64,000 nt of DNA from Rhizobium sp. G21 (GTDB lineage: Bacteria > Pseudomonadota > Alphaproteobacteria > Rhizobiales > Rhizobiaceae), in assembly GCF_014158035.1 (NCBI RefSeq), contig NZ_JACFXW010000003.1, forward strand, positions 186,001 through 250,000, in the 5' to 3' direction. The position numbers and the translations under genes are program-made. Below, in pieces: positions 45,719-55,623 of this stretch. Every line of letters starts with the position of its first letter. Positions within the stretch are counted from its first letter, which is position 1. The notes beneath the pieces are model-generated. The model worked only from the letters and a program-made list of their open reading frames with translations, was not told the origin of the DNA and made no database searches.

Positions 45719-46693
45719 TCAGCGCAGGCCCTGCTTGGACATTTCCATGATCGTCGGAACGTCCTTGGGAACAACGATGCCCTGTCCGGTGTCGACATCG
45801 GACGGGGTCAGGCCGGCGGTCTTATAGAGATAGGCCTGCATGACGGGCATGAAGCCTTGCATGTAGGGCTGCTGGTCGACCTGCACCTGGATGTAGCCGG
45901 CCGTCATCTGCTGCAGCGCTTCCGGCACCAGGTCGAAACCACCGAGCAGAACCTTGCCCGGCTCGATGCCCCGATCCTTCAGCACCTTGGCGACGCCGGC
46001 ATGCCAGTAGCCGGTGTCGAAATAGGCCGTCGTGTTCGGGTTGGCGTTGAGATAGGCGCCGATGCGGTCGGCGGTCAGCGCGAGGTCGGTCGCCGCGTCG
46101 ATGCGGGTGATGTTGATCTCGCGGTCTTTATGTTCGGCCTTGTATTCCTCGAGGAACTTGTTCACGCCGGCGGCGCGTTGTTCGGACCAGGTCTGGCCCG
46201 GCGCATTGACGCCGACCAGCAGGTTGAGGGGGCCGTCCTTGGGAAAATTCAGCGACTGCGCCTTTGCCAACGAATAGCCCGCGGCGACGAAGCCCTGGCC
46301 GACGAAGGCCTTGCGGGCATTGCCCTTGGCGCCCTGGCTGTCGTCGACATTGACGGCGAGCACGAGGATGCCGGCGTCAGTGGCTTCCTGGATCACGGCG
46401 TCGTAGGCTTTGTCGTCGACGATGGCGACGAAAATCGCATCCGGCTTGGTGGCGATCGCCGCCTGCAGGTTGGCGACGGCCTGCTCGACCGAGCCTTCCG
46501 TCTGGGTCAGGATCAGCTGGCAGTTGGCTTCGACACGGGCGCAACCGTCATCGAAGCCTTTCTTCACGGACTGCCAGAACGTATTGGATGCCGAGGAATG
46601 GCTGATGAATGTGAGATTCAGGCCTTCCGCGTAAGCGCCGGATGCCATCATCGACAACCCCAACGCCGTCCCGGCGATCAATTTCTTAAACAT
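45719..46693 (-). CDS. ABC transporter sugar-binding periplasmic protein (CUT2)
   Basis: Signal peptide (MFKKLIAGTALGLSMMASGAYAE) then a type I sugar-binding fold: LTFISHSSASNTFWQSVKKG, with AIATKPDAIFVAIVDDKAYD and KVLLGGFDLVPEALQQM. 324 residues from ATG 46693. First transporter gene after the FCD-GntR regulator, in the same direction. Confidence 0.9.
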   Translation of the reverse strand: MFKKLIAGTALGLSMMASGAYAEGLNLTFISHSSASNTFWQSVKKGFDDGCARVEANCQLILTQTEGSVEQAVANLQAAIATKPDAIFVAIVDDKAYDAVIQEATDAGILVLAVNVDDSQGAKGNARKAFVGQGFVAAGYSLAKAQSLNFPKDGPLNLLVGVNAPGQTWSEQRAAGVNKFLEEYKAEHKDREINITRIDAATDLALTADRIGAYLNANPNTTAYFDTGYWHAGVAKVLKDRGIEPGKVLLGGFDLVPEALQQMTAGYIQVQVDQQPYMQGFMPVMQAYLYKTAGLTPSDVDTGQGIVVPKDVPTIMEMSKQGLR

Positions 46694-46730
46694 GCGTACC
46701 TCCCTTGTTAGACAGTGCTCCCCCACCGGC

Positions 46731-47423
46731 TCACTCGGTCCCGTCGAAAAGTTCGGATCGGGACCGGGCGATTTCCGGCAATGAACTGAGAATTTCGCGT
46801 AGATGCAGCCGTGTCGCCTTCTCGGCGGCGGCCTTGTCGCCGGCCGCTATGCCGTCGACGATCTGCTCGTGCTGGTCGATCAGGCGGCCGACATGCATGT
46901 CGTCGACCGAGAGAAAGCGGACGCGGTCCATCTGCGCCTTGACGCTTTCGATGACGCTCCAGGCATAGGCATTGCCGGCCGCGGCGGCCAGCGTGCGGTG
47001 GAAGAGTTCGTCGAGCCTGAGGAACGCCGCGCGATCCTGCTGCGGCACCTTGCGTTGTTCGACGATCTGCCGGCGCAATTCCTCGATGGTCTCCGGCGCA
47101 TGGACCTCCGCCACCGCACGCACGACATCGGCCTCGATCGCCTCGCGCACGAAGCGGACATCCATGACGGAAGCGACGGAAATCTTGGTCACGAAGGTGC
47201 CGCGTTGGGGAAGGACATGCACGAGCCCTTCCTCGGACAACTTGATGAAGGCCTCGCGCACCGGCTGGCGACTGACCGACAGCGCCTTGGCGACATCGGA
47301 TTCCGACAGGCGTTCGCCCGGCAGGAGCTCCGCGTGAATGATCTGCTCGCGCAGGATGCGATAGACCTGCGGACCTACGGTCTCGCCGATCGTAACCGCC
47401 CGCGCGGATTTTGCAGGGTTCAT
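46731..47423 (-). CDS. GntR-family (FadR/FCD type) regulator
   Basis: A 230-residue regulator: wHTH (VYRILREQIIHAELLPGERL, then VAKALSVSRQPVREAFIKL) and an FCD domain (EQIVDGIAAGDKAAAEKATR, then HLREIL). ATG 47423 follows GAGGAGGAGG. It heads the importer-SDR-epimerase operon. A 13-bp motif upstream (47474-47486) recurs before the second SDR gene (50440-50452), suggesting that it controls both. Confidence 0.87.
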   Translation of the reverse strand: MNPAKSARAVTIGETVGPQVYRILREQIIHAELLPGERLSESDVAKALSVSRQPVREAFIKLSEEGLVHVLPQRGTFVTKISVASVMDVRFVREAIEADVVRAVAEVHAPETIEELRRQIVEQRKVPQQDRAAFLRLDELFHRTLAAAAGNAYAWSVIESVKAQMDRVRFLSVDDMHVGRLIDQHEQIVDGIAAGDKAAAEKATRLHLREILSSLPEIARSRSELFDGTE

Positions 47424-47473
47424 GCGAGCCTCCTCCTCGAGCGCATTTCCGCCGCCCGTTCTATACTAACCTA

Positions 47474-47486
47474 CTACCATACAAGT
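47474..47486. promoter_or_regulatory. Candidate FCD-GntR operator, copy 1
   Basis: CTACCATACAAGT, 51 bases upstream of the gntR start at 47423. It is the inverted equivalent, 12 of 13 identical, of ACTAGTATGGTAG at 50440-50452. Confidence 0.55.
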
Positions 47487-47503
47487 CAAGTCGAATTGCG
47501 CGA

Positions 47504-48705
47504 TTATGTGTCCGCCGTCGTCGAACGGCGAAAGGTCGTGAACTTTTTGTCGAGATCCTCGGACAGTTCGACGCCATGGCCGGGGCCGGGCGGAATGGTG
47601 ATCATGCCATTGGCGACCATGGGCAGCTGCGTCGTCAGATCGGCGTACCAGGTCCGGTAATAAGCGCGGACGCTCTCCTGCACGAGCGCGTTGGGCGCAT
47701 TGAGGGACAAATGCGTCGAGGCGGCCAACACCACCGGCCCGGTGCAATCATGCGGCGCGACCGGTAGGTGCCACGCCTCGGCCATGGTCGCGATCTTCTT
47801 GGCTTCGGAAATGCCGCCGCACCAGGAGAGGTCGAGCATGACCACGCCGGCGCTCTCGGTTTCCATCAGGTCGCGGAAGGCCCAGCGGGTGGCGAGCGTT
47901 TCCGAAGCGCAGAGCGGCGCGCGGCTGGCTGCGGCGTAGCGCTTGAGGCTCGACAGCGAATCCATCTTGATCGGGTCTTCGTGCCAAAAGGTATTGTAGG
48001 GTTCGAGCGCACGGGCGATCTGGATCGCCGGGGTGAGCTGCCACATCGAGTGAAACTCGACCATGATGTCGATCTTGTCGCCGACCCGTTTGCGGATCTT
48101 CTCGAAGGGTTCGAGCGCCTTCTTCAGGTCGGCTGCGGAAATATACTGGCCACGGTTCTTTTCGGCGGCGATGTCGAAGGGCCAGATCTTCATAGCGGTG
48201 ATGCCTTCGAGAGCAGGTCTTCCGCCAGTTCGTCGGCCCGTTCGAGGAAGCCGTTGAGGTCGTCATAGTCGCGCCGCGGGCCGCCGATGCCGTAATTGCC
48301 GGTCTGCTGGCCGGTGCCTGCGCGCATGTAGGTGTTGCCGGCGCAGGTATTGTAGGTGCGGATATCCCGGCGCGAGAAGCCGCCCAGCAACTGGGCGATC
48401 GGCAGGTTGGTCGCCTTTCCGAACAAGTCCCACAGGCCGATGTCGATGGCGGAATTGCCGCGCATTTCCGCGCCCGTCGAGCGGAAGCCGAGATAGCCCG
48501 TGAGGTCTTTCGAGATGAGGTCGATGGCCAGCGGATCCCTGCCGATGAGCTTCGGCGCGACTTCTTCGTGGATATAGGCTTCAACCGTCTGGGCGCCGAA
48601 AAAGGTCTCGCCGAGGCCGACAAGGCCTTCGTCCGTATGGATCTGCACCCAGAGAATGTTCGGGAATTCCTCGACGCGAATCGTCTCGAGGGCGGTGATT
48701 TTCAT
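47504..48705 (-). CDS. Enolase-superfamily (mandelate racemase/MLE) sugar-acid dehydratase or cycloisomerase (frame break)
   Basis: N-terminal capping domain (MKITALETIRVEEFPNILW, then GLGETFFGAQTVEAYIHEEV) and a C-terminal TIM barrel. The barrel has TAMKIWPFD (general base Lys), DIMVEFHSMW and FWHEDPIKM (metal-ligand Asp/Glu set), and VAPHDCTGPVVLAAS (His/Asp). Frame breaks near 48208: one extra G restores LLSEGITAMKIWPFD and exactly 401 codons. It probably dehydrates or rearranges an aldonic acid. Downstream of the second FCD regulator, ATG 48705. Confidence 0.83.
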
Positions 48706-48707
48706 GG

Positions 48708-49445
48708 TCAATACACTCCGGCCGCAAGCAGCGCCTTCACGGTCAGGTCAAAATGCTCGACCATCGCAGCTTCGCCCCTGGCCGGATCGCCATTGGCGAT
48801 AGCCTGGGCGATGGCGAAATGGCCGTCGACGCTTTCCTGGCGGGTCTCGTTGCTGGCGCGACTGGCCCAGCCGATCGGCCATGTGTGGCGCGTCACCACA
48901 TGGAAGGAGCCGACGATCAGCGAGAACATGGGGTTTTTGGACGCCGCCGCGATCGCCTCGTGAAAGGCGATGTCATGGATCATCACCTTCTGCGGATCAT
49001 TGAAGTCGCGCTGCATGGCCTCGGCCAGCGCGAAGATCTCAGCGGCTTCGCGATCGGTGCGACGCAGGGCCGCCAGCGCCACCGTGCGGCGCTCGATCGT
49101 GCGACGCACGTCGAAGATCTGCTGGATTGTCGTCTGGTTGGTGTGGACGGCATGGTCGGTGATCAGGGCAAGCACGTCGGCGGTGGGGGCGGCAACCCGG
49201 GCGCGACGGCCGTTGCCGATATCGATCAGCGTCAGCGCCGCGAGCGAACGATAGGCCTCGCGAACGATGGTGCGGGATGTGCCGGTCATTTCGGCGAAGG
49301 CGCCCTCGCTCGGCAACTCGTCGCCGACCTGCAGACCGTTTTCGCGGATATAGGTTTTCACCGACGCCATCACGCCGCCGAGCAGGCCGTCTCCTGCCGC
49401 TTCGCGGCGCTCCGTCCTGGCGACATCTGGGGAATTGATGATCAA
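48708..49445 (-). CDS. GntR-family (FadR/FCD type) regulator
   Basis: Second FCD regulator in the island: wHTH (YIRENGLQVGDELPSEGAFA, then MTGTSRTIVREAYRSL) and FCD domain (HDIAFHEAIAAASKNPMFSL). TTG 49445 is favoured, because GGAGG lies 5 bases upstream; the longer frame to 49457 would read through that site and into the operator. It diverges from the SMP-30 gene. Confidence 0.85.
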   Translation of the reverse strand: MIINSPDVARTERREAAGDGLLGGVMASVKTYIRENGLQVGDELPSEGAFAEMTGTSRTIVREAYRSLAALTLIDIGNGRRARVAAPTADVLALITDHAVHTNQTTIQQIFDVRRTIERRTVALAALRRTDREAAEIFALAEAMQRDFNDPQKVMIHDIAFHEAIAAASKNPMFSLIVGSFHVVTRHTWPIGWASRASNETRQESVDGHFAIAQAIANGDPARGEAAMVEHFDLTVKALLAAGVY

Positions 49446-49456
49446 GCTTTCCTCCA

Positions 49457-49471
49457 ACCTATCATATAGGT
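49457..49471. promoter_or_regulatory. Operator between divergent gntR and SMP-30 genes
   Basis: ACCTATCATATAGGT is a perfect inverted repeat (6-bp arms, 3-base spacer) 12 bases upstream of the FCD-regulator start. A partial echo (AGGTAAACCTTACCT) follows at 49468-49482. Placement fits autoregulation. Confidence 0.65.
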
Positions 49472-49542
49472 AAACCTTACCTTGATTTAGATTCGCCTTT
49501 GCCTATTGTCAACGCCAAACTTGGACTGATTTGGGAGAGAGT

Positions 49543-50436
49543 ATGCAGGCCAACATCATGTTCGATGCGCGCGATATCGTCGGCGAGAGCATCATCTGGT
49601 CCGATCACGAGCAGGCGCTCTACTGGGTCGATATCGGCGGCAAGCGCATCCATCGGCTGGAGGTCGGGGGCGGCCGCCACGACGCTTGGCCGACACCTGA
49701 TTTTCCGACCTCCATCGGAATGCGGGCAAACGGCGGCTTCATCGTCGGTCTCGCCCACGAAGTCTGCCTCTGGACGCCGGACGGCAGATTCGAAACGTTG
49801 GCGGTCCCCGAACCAAGTCGGCCGGGCAACCGGTTGAACGAGGGGCGCGTGGCGCCCGACGGCTCCTTCTGGGTCTCGACGATGCAGAACAATCTCAACC
49901 CGGACGGCACTCCCAAGGATATGGACGGCCATGTCGGCGCCGTCTATCGCGTCGATGCGGCGGGCGCGGTGTCGCGGCTGACGCCGAACGAATATGGCAT
50001 CACCAACACGATGGCCTGGACGAGCACCGGCCGTTTCCTCTTCGCAGATACCCTGGCGAACGAAATCTACGCCTTCGACTACGATGCGGCGACCAAGACG
50101 CTCGCCAATCGTCGCACGATAGTCAGCGGCTTCGAGCGCGGCTTGCCAGATGGCTCGTGTCTCGATTCCGAGGACGCCCTGTGGAATTGCCGCGTTGTCG
50201 GAGGGGCGGCGGTGGCGCGGTTCAGCGAGACGGGCGAGCAGCTCGGCCTTGTGGAACTGCCGGTATCCTGGCCGACCAGTTGCGCCTTCGGCGGCAAGGA
50301 TCTTACGACGCTCTACATCACCTCCGCCCGCTTCACGATGACGGCGCAGCATCTCGAAGCGCATCCCCAGGAGGGCAGCCTCCTTGCGGTGGAGACGGGA
50401 ATTCGCGGGGCGCCGGAGTGGAAATTCGCCGGTTGA
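49543..50436 (+). CDS. SMP-30/gluconolactonase family lactonase
   Basis: A 297-residue six-bladed beta-propeller: N-terminal metal Glu in DIVGESIIWSD, NRLNEGRVAPDGSFWVSTM (metal Asn), and GLPDGSCLDSEDALWNC (metal Asp). It hydrolyses sugar lactones to aldonic acids, matching an oxidative, non-phosphorylated pathway with the SDRs and dehydratases next to it. ATG 49543 with GGGAGAG upstream. Confidence 0.88.
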   Translation: MQANIMFDARDIVGESIIWSDHEQALYWVDIGGKRIHRLEVGGGRHDAWPTPDFPTSIGMRANGGFIVGLAHEVCLWTPDGRFETLAVPEPSRPGNRLNEGRVAPDGSFWVSTMQNNLNPDGTPKDMDGHVGAVYRVDAAGAVSRLTPNEYGITNTMAWTSTGRFLFADTLANEIYAFDYDAATKTLANRRTIVSGFERGLPDGSCLDSEDALWNCRVVGGAAVARFSETGEQLGLVELPVSWPTSCAFGGKDLTTLYITSARFTMTAQHLEAHPQEGSLLAVETGIRGAPEWKFAG

Positions 50437-50439
50437 CAA

Positions 50440-50452
50440 ACTAGTATGGTAG
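50440..50452. promoter_or_regulatory. Candidate FCD-GntR operator, copy 2
   Basis: ACTAGTATGGTAG, inverted equivalent of the site at 47474-47486. It lies between the SMP-30 stop and the second SDR gene, overlapping a TTGACA, which suggests a separate promoter for the SDR-dehydratase pair. Confidence 0.55.
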
Positions 50453-50492
50453 AATGTTAAGTAAGGCCGAATTAGGGGAGGAGCGCCCGAAT

Positions 50493-51275
50493 ATGGAATT
50501 CGAGGGCAAAAGCATCATTGTGACAGGCGGCAGTCTCGGCATGGGCCGCGCCTGCGCCGAGCGTTTCGTCAAGGGCGGCGGACAGGTGCTGATCGTATCG
50601 AACGACAGCGACTCGGTCGAGCGCGCGGTGGCCGAAATTGGCGGAACGGCGAGCGGTTTCGTGGGCGATGTCCGCAATGGCGCCGACATGGAGCGGGCTG
50701 CGGCTGCGGCGGTGTCGCGGCATGGCGGCATCGACATCCTCGCCTGCTGCGCGGGCATCCAGCGCTATGGCACGGTGGTCGATACGTCGGAAAATGTTTG
50801 GGATGACGTATTCGACATCAATCTCAAGGGCGTCTATCTCGCCTCGAAATATGCAATTCCGGAAATGCGCAAGCGCGGCGCGGGCGCGATCGTGGCGATC
50901 TCGTCGGTTCAGTCCTATGCCTCGCAGGCCGGCGTGGCCGCCTACACCGCCAGCAAGGGTGCGATCAATGCGCTGGTGCGGGCTATGGCGCTCGACCATG
51001 CGGCCGAGAGCATCACGGTCAACGCCGTCTGTCCCGCCTCGATCGACACGCCGATGCTGCGCTGGGCGGCCGATCTCTACAAGGGCGACATGAGCCAGGA
51101 AGAGATGATCGCGCAATGGGGCAAGGGTCACCCGATCGGCCGTGTCGGCAAACCGGAGGAAGTGGCCGAACTCGTCGCCTTCCTCGCCTCCGACAAGGCG
51201 CGGTTCATCACCGGCGCCGATTTCAAGATCGACGGCGGCGCCATGGCCAAGCTCGGCATCGTGCTGCCGGATTGA
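50493..51275 (+). CDS. Short-chain dehydrogenase/reductase
   Basis: A 260-residue SDR: VTGGSLGMGRACAERFVKGG (cofactor loop), DILACCAG, AISSVQSYASQ, and YTASKGAINAL (catalytic Tyr/Lys). It ends FITGADFKIDGGAMA. It is one of two sugar or sugar-acid dehydrogenases in the island, and its gene is followed by a glucarate-dehydratase-like gene. ATG 50493 has GGGGAGGAG upstream. Confidence 0.88.
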   Translation: MEFEGKSIIVTGGSLGMGRACAERFVKGGGQVLIVSNDSDSVERAVAEIGGTASGFVGDVRNGADMERAAAAAVSRHGGIDILACCAGIQRYGTVVDTSENVWDDVFDINLKGVYLASKYAIPEMRKRGAGAIVAISSVQSYASQAGVAAYTASKGAINALVRAMALDHAAESITVNAVCPASIDTPMLRWAADLYKGDMSQEEMIAQWGKGHPIGRVGKPEEVAELVAFLASDKARFITGADFKIDGGAMAKLGIVLPD

Positions 51276-51313
51276 CCCCCATTTTCTTTTTGCATTGCCT
51301 GACGGAGACCAGC

Positions 51314-52561
51314 ATGAAGCGGCCCAAGATCACCGATATCCGCGCCACGACCGTAACCGTGCCGCTCGAAGCGCCGCTCCGGCATTCGAACGGCGCCCAT
51401 TGGGGTCGCTTCGTGCGCACGATCATCGAGGTCGAGACCGATATCGGCATTGTCGGGCTCGGCGAAATGGGCGGCGGCGGCGAAAGCGCGGAAGCAGCTT
51501 TCAAGGCGCTCAAGACCTATCTCGTCGGGCACGACCCTTTCGAGCTGGAGCAGCTCCGGTTCAAGATCTGCAATCCCACCGCCAGCCTTTACAACAACCG
51601 CACCCAGATGCATGCGGCGATCGAATTCGCCTGCATCGACATTATCGGCAAGTTCCTCGGCGTGCCGGCCTATGACATTCTGGGCGGAAAGATGCGCGAT
51701 GCGGTCGGCTTTGCCAGCTACCTCTTCTTCCGGTTGCCCAACAAGGATACCGGCGAGGGCGAGATTCGCACCGCCGAACAGCTGATCGAACAAGCGTTGG
51801 AGCTCAAGCGCACGCATGGTTTTCGCGCGCACAAGCTCAAGAGCGGCGTCTTCGCGCCGGATTATGAACTCGAAGTGTTCCGGGCGCTGGCCAAGGCAGT
51901 CGGCGCCGACACCGTGCGCTACGACCCGAATGCCGCCTTTTCGGTGGAGGAGGCGATCCGCTTCGCCAAGGGCATCGAGGATCTCAACAACGACTATTAC
52001 GAAGACCCGACCTGGGGCTTCAACGGCATGCGCCGGGTCCGCGAAAACACCCATATGCCGCTTGCGACCAACACGATCGTCGTCAATTTCGAGCAGCTCT
52101 CCACCAATGTGCTGAATCCCGCCGTCGACGTCATCCTGCTTGACACCACCTTCTGGGGCGGTATCCGCCCCTGCATCAAGGCGGCCGGCGTCTGCGAGAC
52201 CTTCCAACTCGGTATCGCCGTGCACTCGTCTGGCGAACTCGGAATTCAGCTGGCCACGATGCTGCATCTCGGCGCGGTCCTTCCGAACCTCGTCTATACC
52301 GCCGATGCGCATTACCATCAGCTGGTGGACGACATTATCGTCGGTGGCCCGATGAAATATGTTGATGGCGCAATTGCAGTCCCCACTGGACCGGGTCTCG
52401 GCGTTGAGCTCGATCGCGACAAGCTCGGTAAATATTCCGATCTCTACAAGTCGCTCGGCGGTTATCTCTATGATCGCGATCCAGCCCGTCCTGGCTGGTT
52501 CTCCTACATGCCCAACACGCGCTGGGCCGATCACACCGACGGCAGGATCGTGGATTACTGA
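51314..52561 (+). CDS. Enolase-superfamily dehydratase (glucarate dehydratase-like)
   Basis: A 415-residue enolase-superfamily enzyme: capping domain (TIIEVETDIGIVGLGEMGGG), then barrel residues FRAHKLKSGVF (KxK base), RYDPNAAFSV and YYEDPTWG (metal ligands). ATNTIVVNF and GIAVHSSGELGIQLAT follow, with the His of the His/Asp pair in AVHSSGE. This pattern is that of glucarate dehydratase relatives, which convert aldarates or aldonates to 2-keto-3-deoxy acids. ATG 51314 with CGGAGA upstream. Confidence 0.85.
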   Translation: MKRPKITDIRATTVTVPLEAPLRHSNGAHWGRFVRTIIEVETDIGIVGLGEMGGGGESAEAAFKALKTYLVGHDPFELEQLRFKICNPTASLYNNRTQMHAAIEFACIDIIGKFLGVPAYDILGGKMRDAVGFASYLFFRLPNKDTGEGEIRTAEQLIEQALELKRTHGFRAHKLKSGVFAPDYELEVFRALAKAVGADTVRYDPNAAFSVEEAIRFAKGIEDLNNDYYEDPTWGFNGMRRVRENTHMPLATNTIVVNFEQLSTNVLNPAVDVILLDTTFWGGIRPCIKAAGVCETFQLGIAVHSSGELGIQLATMLHLGAVLPNLVYTADAHYHQLVDDIIVGGPMKYVDGAIAVPTGPGLGVELDRDKLGKYSDLYKSLGGYLYDRDPARPGWFSYMPNTRWADHTDGRIVDY

Positions 52562-52809
52562 CACGGTGCCTAGCGGGGTGGACCGCCCAGCTTAGATCAA
52601 CAGCCGGTGAAAATCGATGGGACTGTTTATCCGGTCCCTTCTCCACCTCTCGGCGAGAATATCTCCAGCAAGCCAAGGGCGGCAATTATTTCCGGCAATA
52701 TGTAGCAAGGTTACCGAAGATAATGATGTCTGCCTATTCATGCAATGCTAACGTCATTGGATGGTATATATTCGCAGTGAAGCATTTGTGCATACAATAA
52801 CCGGCCTCT

Positions 52810-53196
52810 TTGGCAAGCGGGCCGATCTGTTTAGCGTAGCAGAGCGCATCCGCGATAGGCTTGGCAGAAATCAATAATGGCATAAGAGCGATAGACCGGA
52901 TGCTTTGCGTTTTGGGCTATACGGGTCATCTAGACGCCGCCATGCAACGCCAGAAGCGGGAGGTGATATTCTGACGTGGGGAGTCGGCTAAGGCCATCAT
53001 GGGTGAGCTACGCCACACGGAAGGGCCGCTGCCAAGTCGGGATATCGCAAGAGTCATTCTCTCCATGAGCGGTGAAGATGCGGTGATAGGCAATACCTGT
53101 CGGCGTTGACTAAGCGGGCAAGCAAAGCCCTCCGGGAGACGAAGGCCGAAGAGCATGTTAAAGAGCGCTGTGGACGCTGAGGGGAATTTGAGTTGT
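52810..53196 (+). pseudogene. Decayed copy of a rhizobial winged-HTH-like hypothetical protein
   Basis: Stretches in three frames line up with a family of 130-140-residue proteins common around rhizobial mobile DNA: GKRADLFSVAERIRDRLGR, then IRAIDRMLCVLGYTGHLDAA, then MGELRHTEGPLPSRDIARVI, and finally YLSALTKRASKALRETKAEE. A TGA at 52972-52974 and frame changes near 52875 and 53090 break it. These are spread changes without one-base repair, so this is true decay. Confidence 0.6.
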
Positions 53197-53210
53197 GAAA
53201 GGCTGCAAGT

Positions 53211-53414
53211 TTAAGTTTTCGCATCCTGCGTCACCCATACAGGCGAATTCTCAGAGCCTTTAACTAGCTCAATTCCATGCTCGCAGTCTGATTTTGAATT
53301 ATAGCCTTCGCCGCCATCGGCAATAATTTTCGTGTTCGACGCTTGGTATTTCCAGCGGTATTCGCCGGCGGTGTCTTTGTAGATTAAGAATGACGGATAA
53401 GGACGGTCTGCCAT
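53211..53414 (-). CDS. DUF1508 (YegP-like) small protein
   Basis: A 67-residue protein with the DUF1508 pattern (FLIYKDTAGEYRWKYQASNT, then IIADGGEGYNSKSDCEHGIE). These small single-domain proteins are widespread, cytoplasmic and of unknown function. ATG 53414 was chosen on the family start; the longer open frame to 53627 has no family match. Confidence 0.8.
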   Translation of the reverse strand: MADRPYPSFLIYKDTAGEYRWKYQASNTKIIADGGEGYNSKSDCEHGIELVKGSENSPVWVTQDAKT

Positions 53415-53651
53415 GGTTCTGCCCCCATTAAAGGGTCGGTGCATTTCCTCGCACTGTAGATAATGCACCCTGTTCGCTAGAATACTAGCCCATACGCGCG
53501 AAGGGGTGGAACTCCGCCTTGAGGCTGCGGTATCCGCCGCCGGCGAAGGAGAGATAATACCGAACGTTGCCAGTACCTCTCCACGAGCGACTAACGGGAT
53601 GTTCAAGAGCCGCTCCGAGAAGCGCAAATCAACAGGGTTGAACGCCGCAGC

Positions 53652-55206
53652 TCAGCTTTCGGGCTCGGCTCCACCCGCCGCCTTGCCCTTTTCGATATAG
53701 CCATCCAGCAGATCCGCGATCTCGTCGGCGCGCTCGATCGGGGTGTAATCTTTAAGCGTACGCTTCCAGATTTCGTTGGCCCGCTGTGTTGCCGTCTTCG
53801 AGCCGGACTCGGTCCAGGTGCCGAAGTTGGAAAGGTCGGCCACAAGCGGCTGATAGAACGCGGTTCGATACCGTTCCATGGTGTGGGGGTCGCGAAGAAA
53901 TGGCCGCCCGGCTGTACGTCCTTGATCGCTTCGAAGCCGATTTCCGCCTCGTTGCCCGAAGTCGGCTGGAATAGCTCGGCGAATGTCTGCAGGGCCTCCA
54001 GATCGGTGATCAGCTTCTCATACGAGACCGACAACCCACCTTCCAGCCAACCTGCCGCGTGAATGCACAGCGTCGCGCCGCCGAGGATCGATCCCCAGAG
54101 CGCAAATTGGCTCTCGTGCGCGGCTTGCGCATCCGAAACATTGGACGCGGAGCCGCCGCCGCTGCGCCATGGCAAGCCAAGATACCTGGCGAGCTGGCCT
54201 GCGCCGAGATCGCCTTGACATGCTCCGGGGTTCCGAACGCCGGAGCGCCGGATTTCATATCGACATTCGATGAGAAGCTGCCGTAGACGATAGGGGCGCC
54301 GGTTCGGCTCAACTGCGCAAGCGTGATCCCGGCAAGCGCTTCTGCATGTTGCAGCGTCAACGCGCCGGCAACGGTGACCGGGGCCATTGCGCCCGCGAGG
54401 CAGAACGGGGTTATGACCGACACCTGTCCGTGGCGGGCGAAATCGATGATCCCACGGCCCATGGGGATGTCGATCTGGCGCGGCGAATTCGTGTTGATCA
54501 CAGTGTAGGTGTACGGTTCGGACAAGAAGGTCGACTGATCCACGCCGCGCGCCAGCGCGATCATTTCGAAAGACTGTTCGACCTGCGGCGTGCCGCGGGC
54601 AAAGACGAAGGGGAGCTTGTCCGATAAAACGAGCTGGGTCCGGGTCACGGCATAGTGTCTGAACTTGAGTTCGACATCCTGCGCTTCGATATAGGGACCC
54701 TGTGCGTGCAGGACGTCAAAGCTCTGGTTGATCTTCGCGATTTCTTCGTAGGCCGCCAGAGTGCCTGGCCTGCGTCCACGGTCGATATCCGTCACATTCG
54801 GTGCGCCGCAGCCGGCGATGAAGATGGCGCTTCCCAACTCGAAAAGAACGTCGCGCGACGCGTGACCGCCCTTGCCGGTGAAGGATCTGGGTGCCGCGGC
54901 GAGGGCGGCTTCAACAATATCCCGACCTATCCGGACCATTTGGGTGTCGTGGTCCACGATCGCGCCGCCCGTCTCGAAAATCTTGCGTGCTTCGGGCAAC
55001 AGGACCTTGATACCCAGCTCTTCAAGGACGCGAAGCGATGTCTGATGGATCGCCGCGATCTCGTCCGCGGAAAAGACGGTCTGCGGCTGAAAAGTGTTTG
55101 TGAGATGGCTATAATCGACGGTTCGTTCCGTCGTCCGGGTAACATCGCCGCCGGATCGTCCGCGCTTGCGCTCCCGCCGGCCGTTGACGTCAGTTCTCTC
55201 AGCCAT
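53652..55206 (-). CDS. MttB-family trimethylamine/betaine methyltransferase (two frame breaks)
   Basis: A COG5598-type methyltransferase: HQTSLRVLEELGIKVLLPEA, then ITPFCLAGAMAPVTVAGALT and GAPIVYGSFSSNVDMKSGAP. It moves a methyl group from a quaternary amine to a corrinoid protein. There is no in-frame UAG; relatives without pyrrolysine use glycine betaine, proline betaine or carnitine. Frame breaks: one G near 54197 restores AISAAGQLARYLGLPWRSGG, and one C at 53889-53893 restores FATPHTMERYRTAFYQPLV. The result is exactly 519 codons. ATG 55206 has AAGGAGA upstream. Confidence 0.85.
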
Positions 55207-55254
55207 GGTCTATCTCCTTATTCCATACCCGTTGGGACGTCGAAGCCCGTATTT

Positions 55255-55599
55255 TCAAATTGTCGCAACGCAGTCTTCGCCAGAGCGCGTCGCGGCTCTC
55301 GCCGGAAAAGCGGCGACGGCGCTCTGGGCGACACAGGCGGTGCGGGTGTCGCGCATCTTGCCAAGGCCTCGCTGCGCCGTCCCGCGCAGGTTCTCGCTCC
55401 CGATCGATCCTCCGACGATACGGCAGCCGGCGCTTGCATAGAGCATGTCTGTCGGGCCGATGCTGCTCTTGCCGTCGCCGCTTTCGCCGCTCAGGCCAAG
55501 GACCTCGCCGCGCCGGAGGTCCAGATCGACGCTGTCGACGAGGCAGCCGCCCGGAACCGTTTCGACACGCAAGCCTCGGATCTTGAGAATCTCGTCCAT
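55255..55599 (-). pseudogene. Truncated dipeptide/oligopeptide-type ABC ATPase
   Basis: The first 90 residues match DppD/OppD-type ATPases (LKIRGLRVETVPGGCLVDSV, GESGDGKSS Walker A, then ACVAQSAVAAF at the Q-loop). The frame then ends after 114 residues. The signature, Walker B and the whole C-terminal half are missing, and the next gene starts 49 bases later. A deletion has removed the rest of this and presumably the other transporter genes. Confidence 0.75.
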
Positions 55600-55623
55600 A
55601 TCAAAGCTCCGCAGAAGCGCCGG

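Noticed and set aside
51128..52564. 478-codon minus-strand frame
   Set aside because: Antisense to the glucarate-dehydratase-like gene, with no recognisable motifs.
53415..53627. N-terminal extension of the DUF1508 gene (contains LLNIPLVARGEVLATFGI)
   Set aside because: The segment faintly resembles a GAF-domain strand, but it is isolated, has no start site support and is not part of the DUF1508 family.
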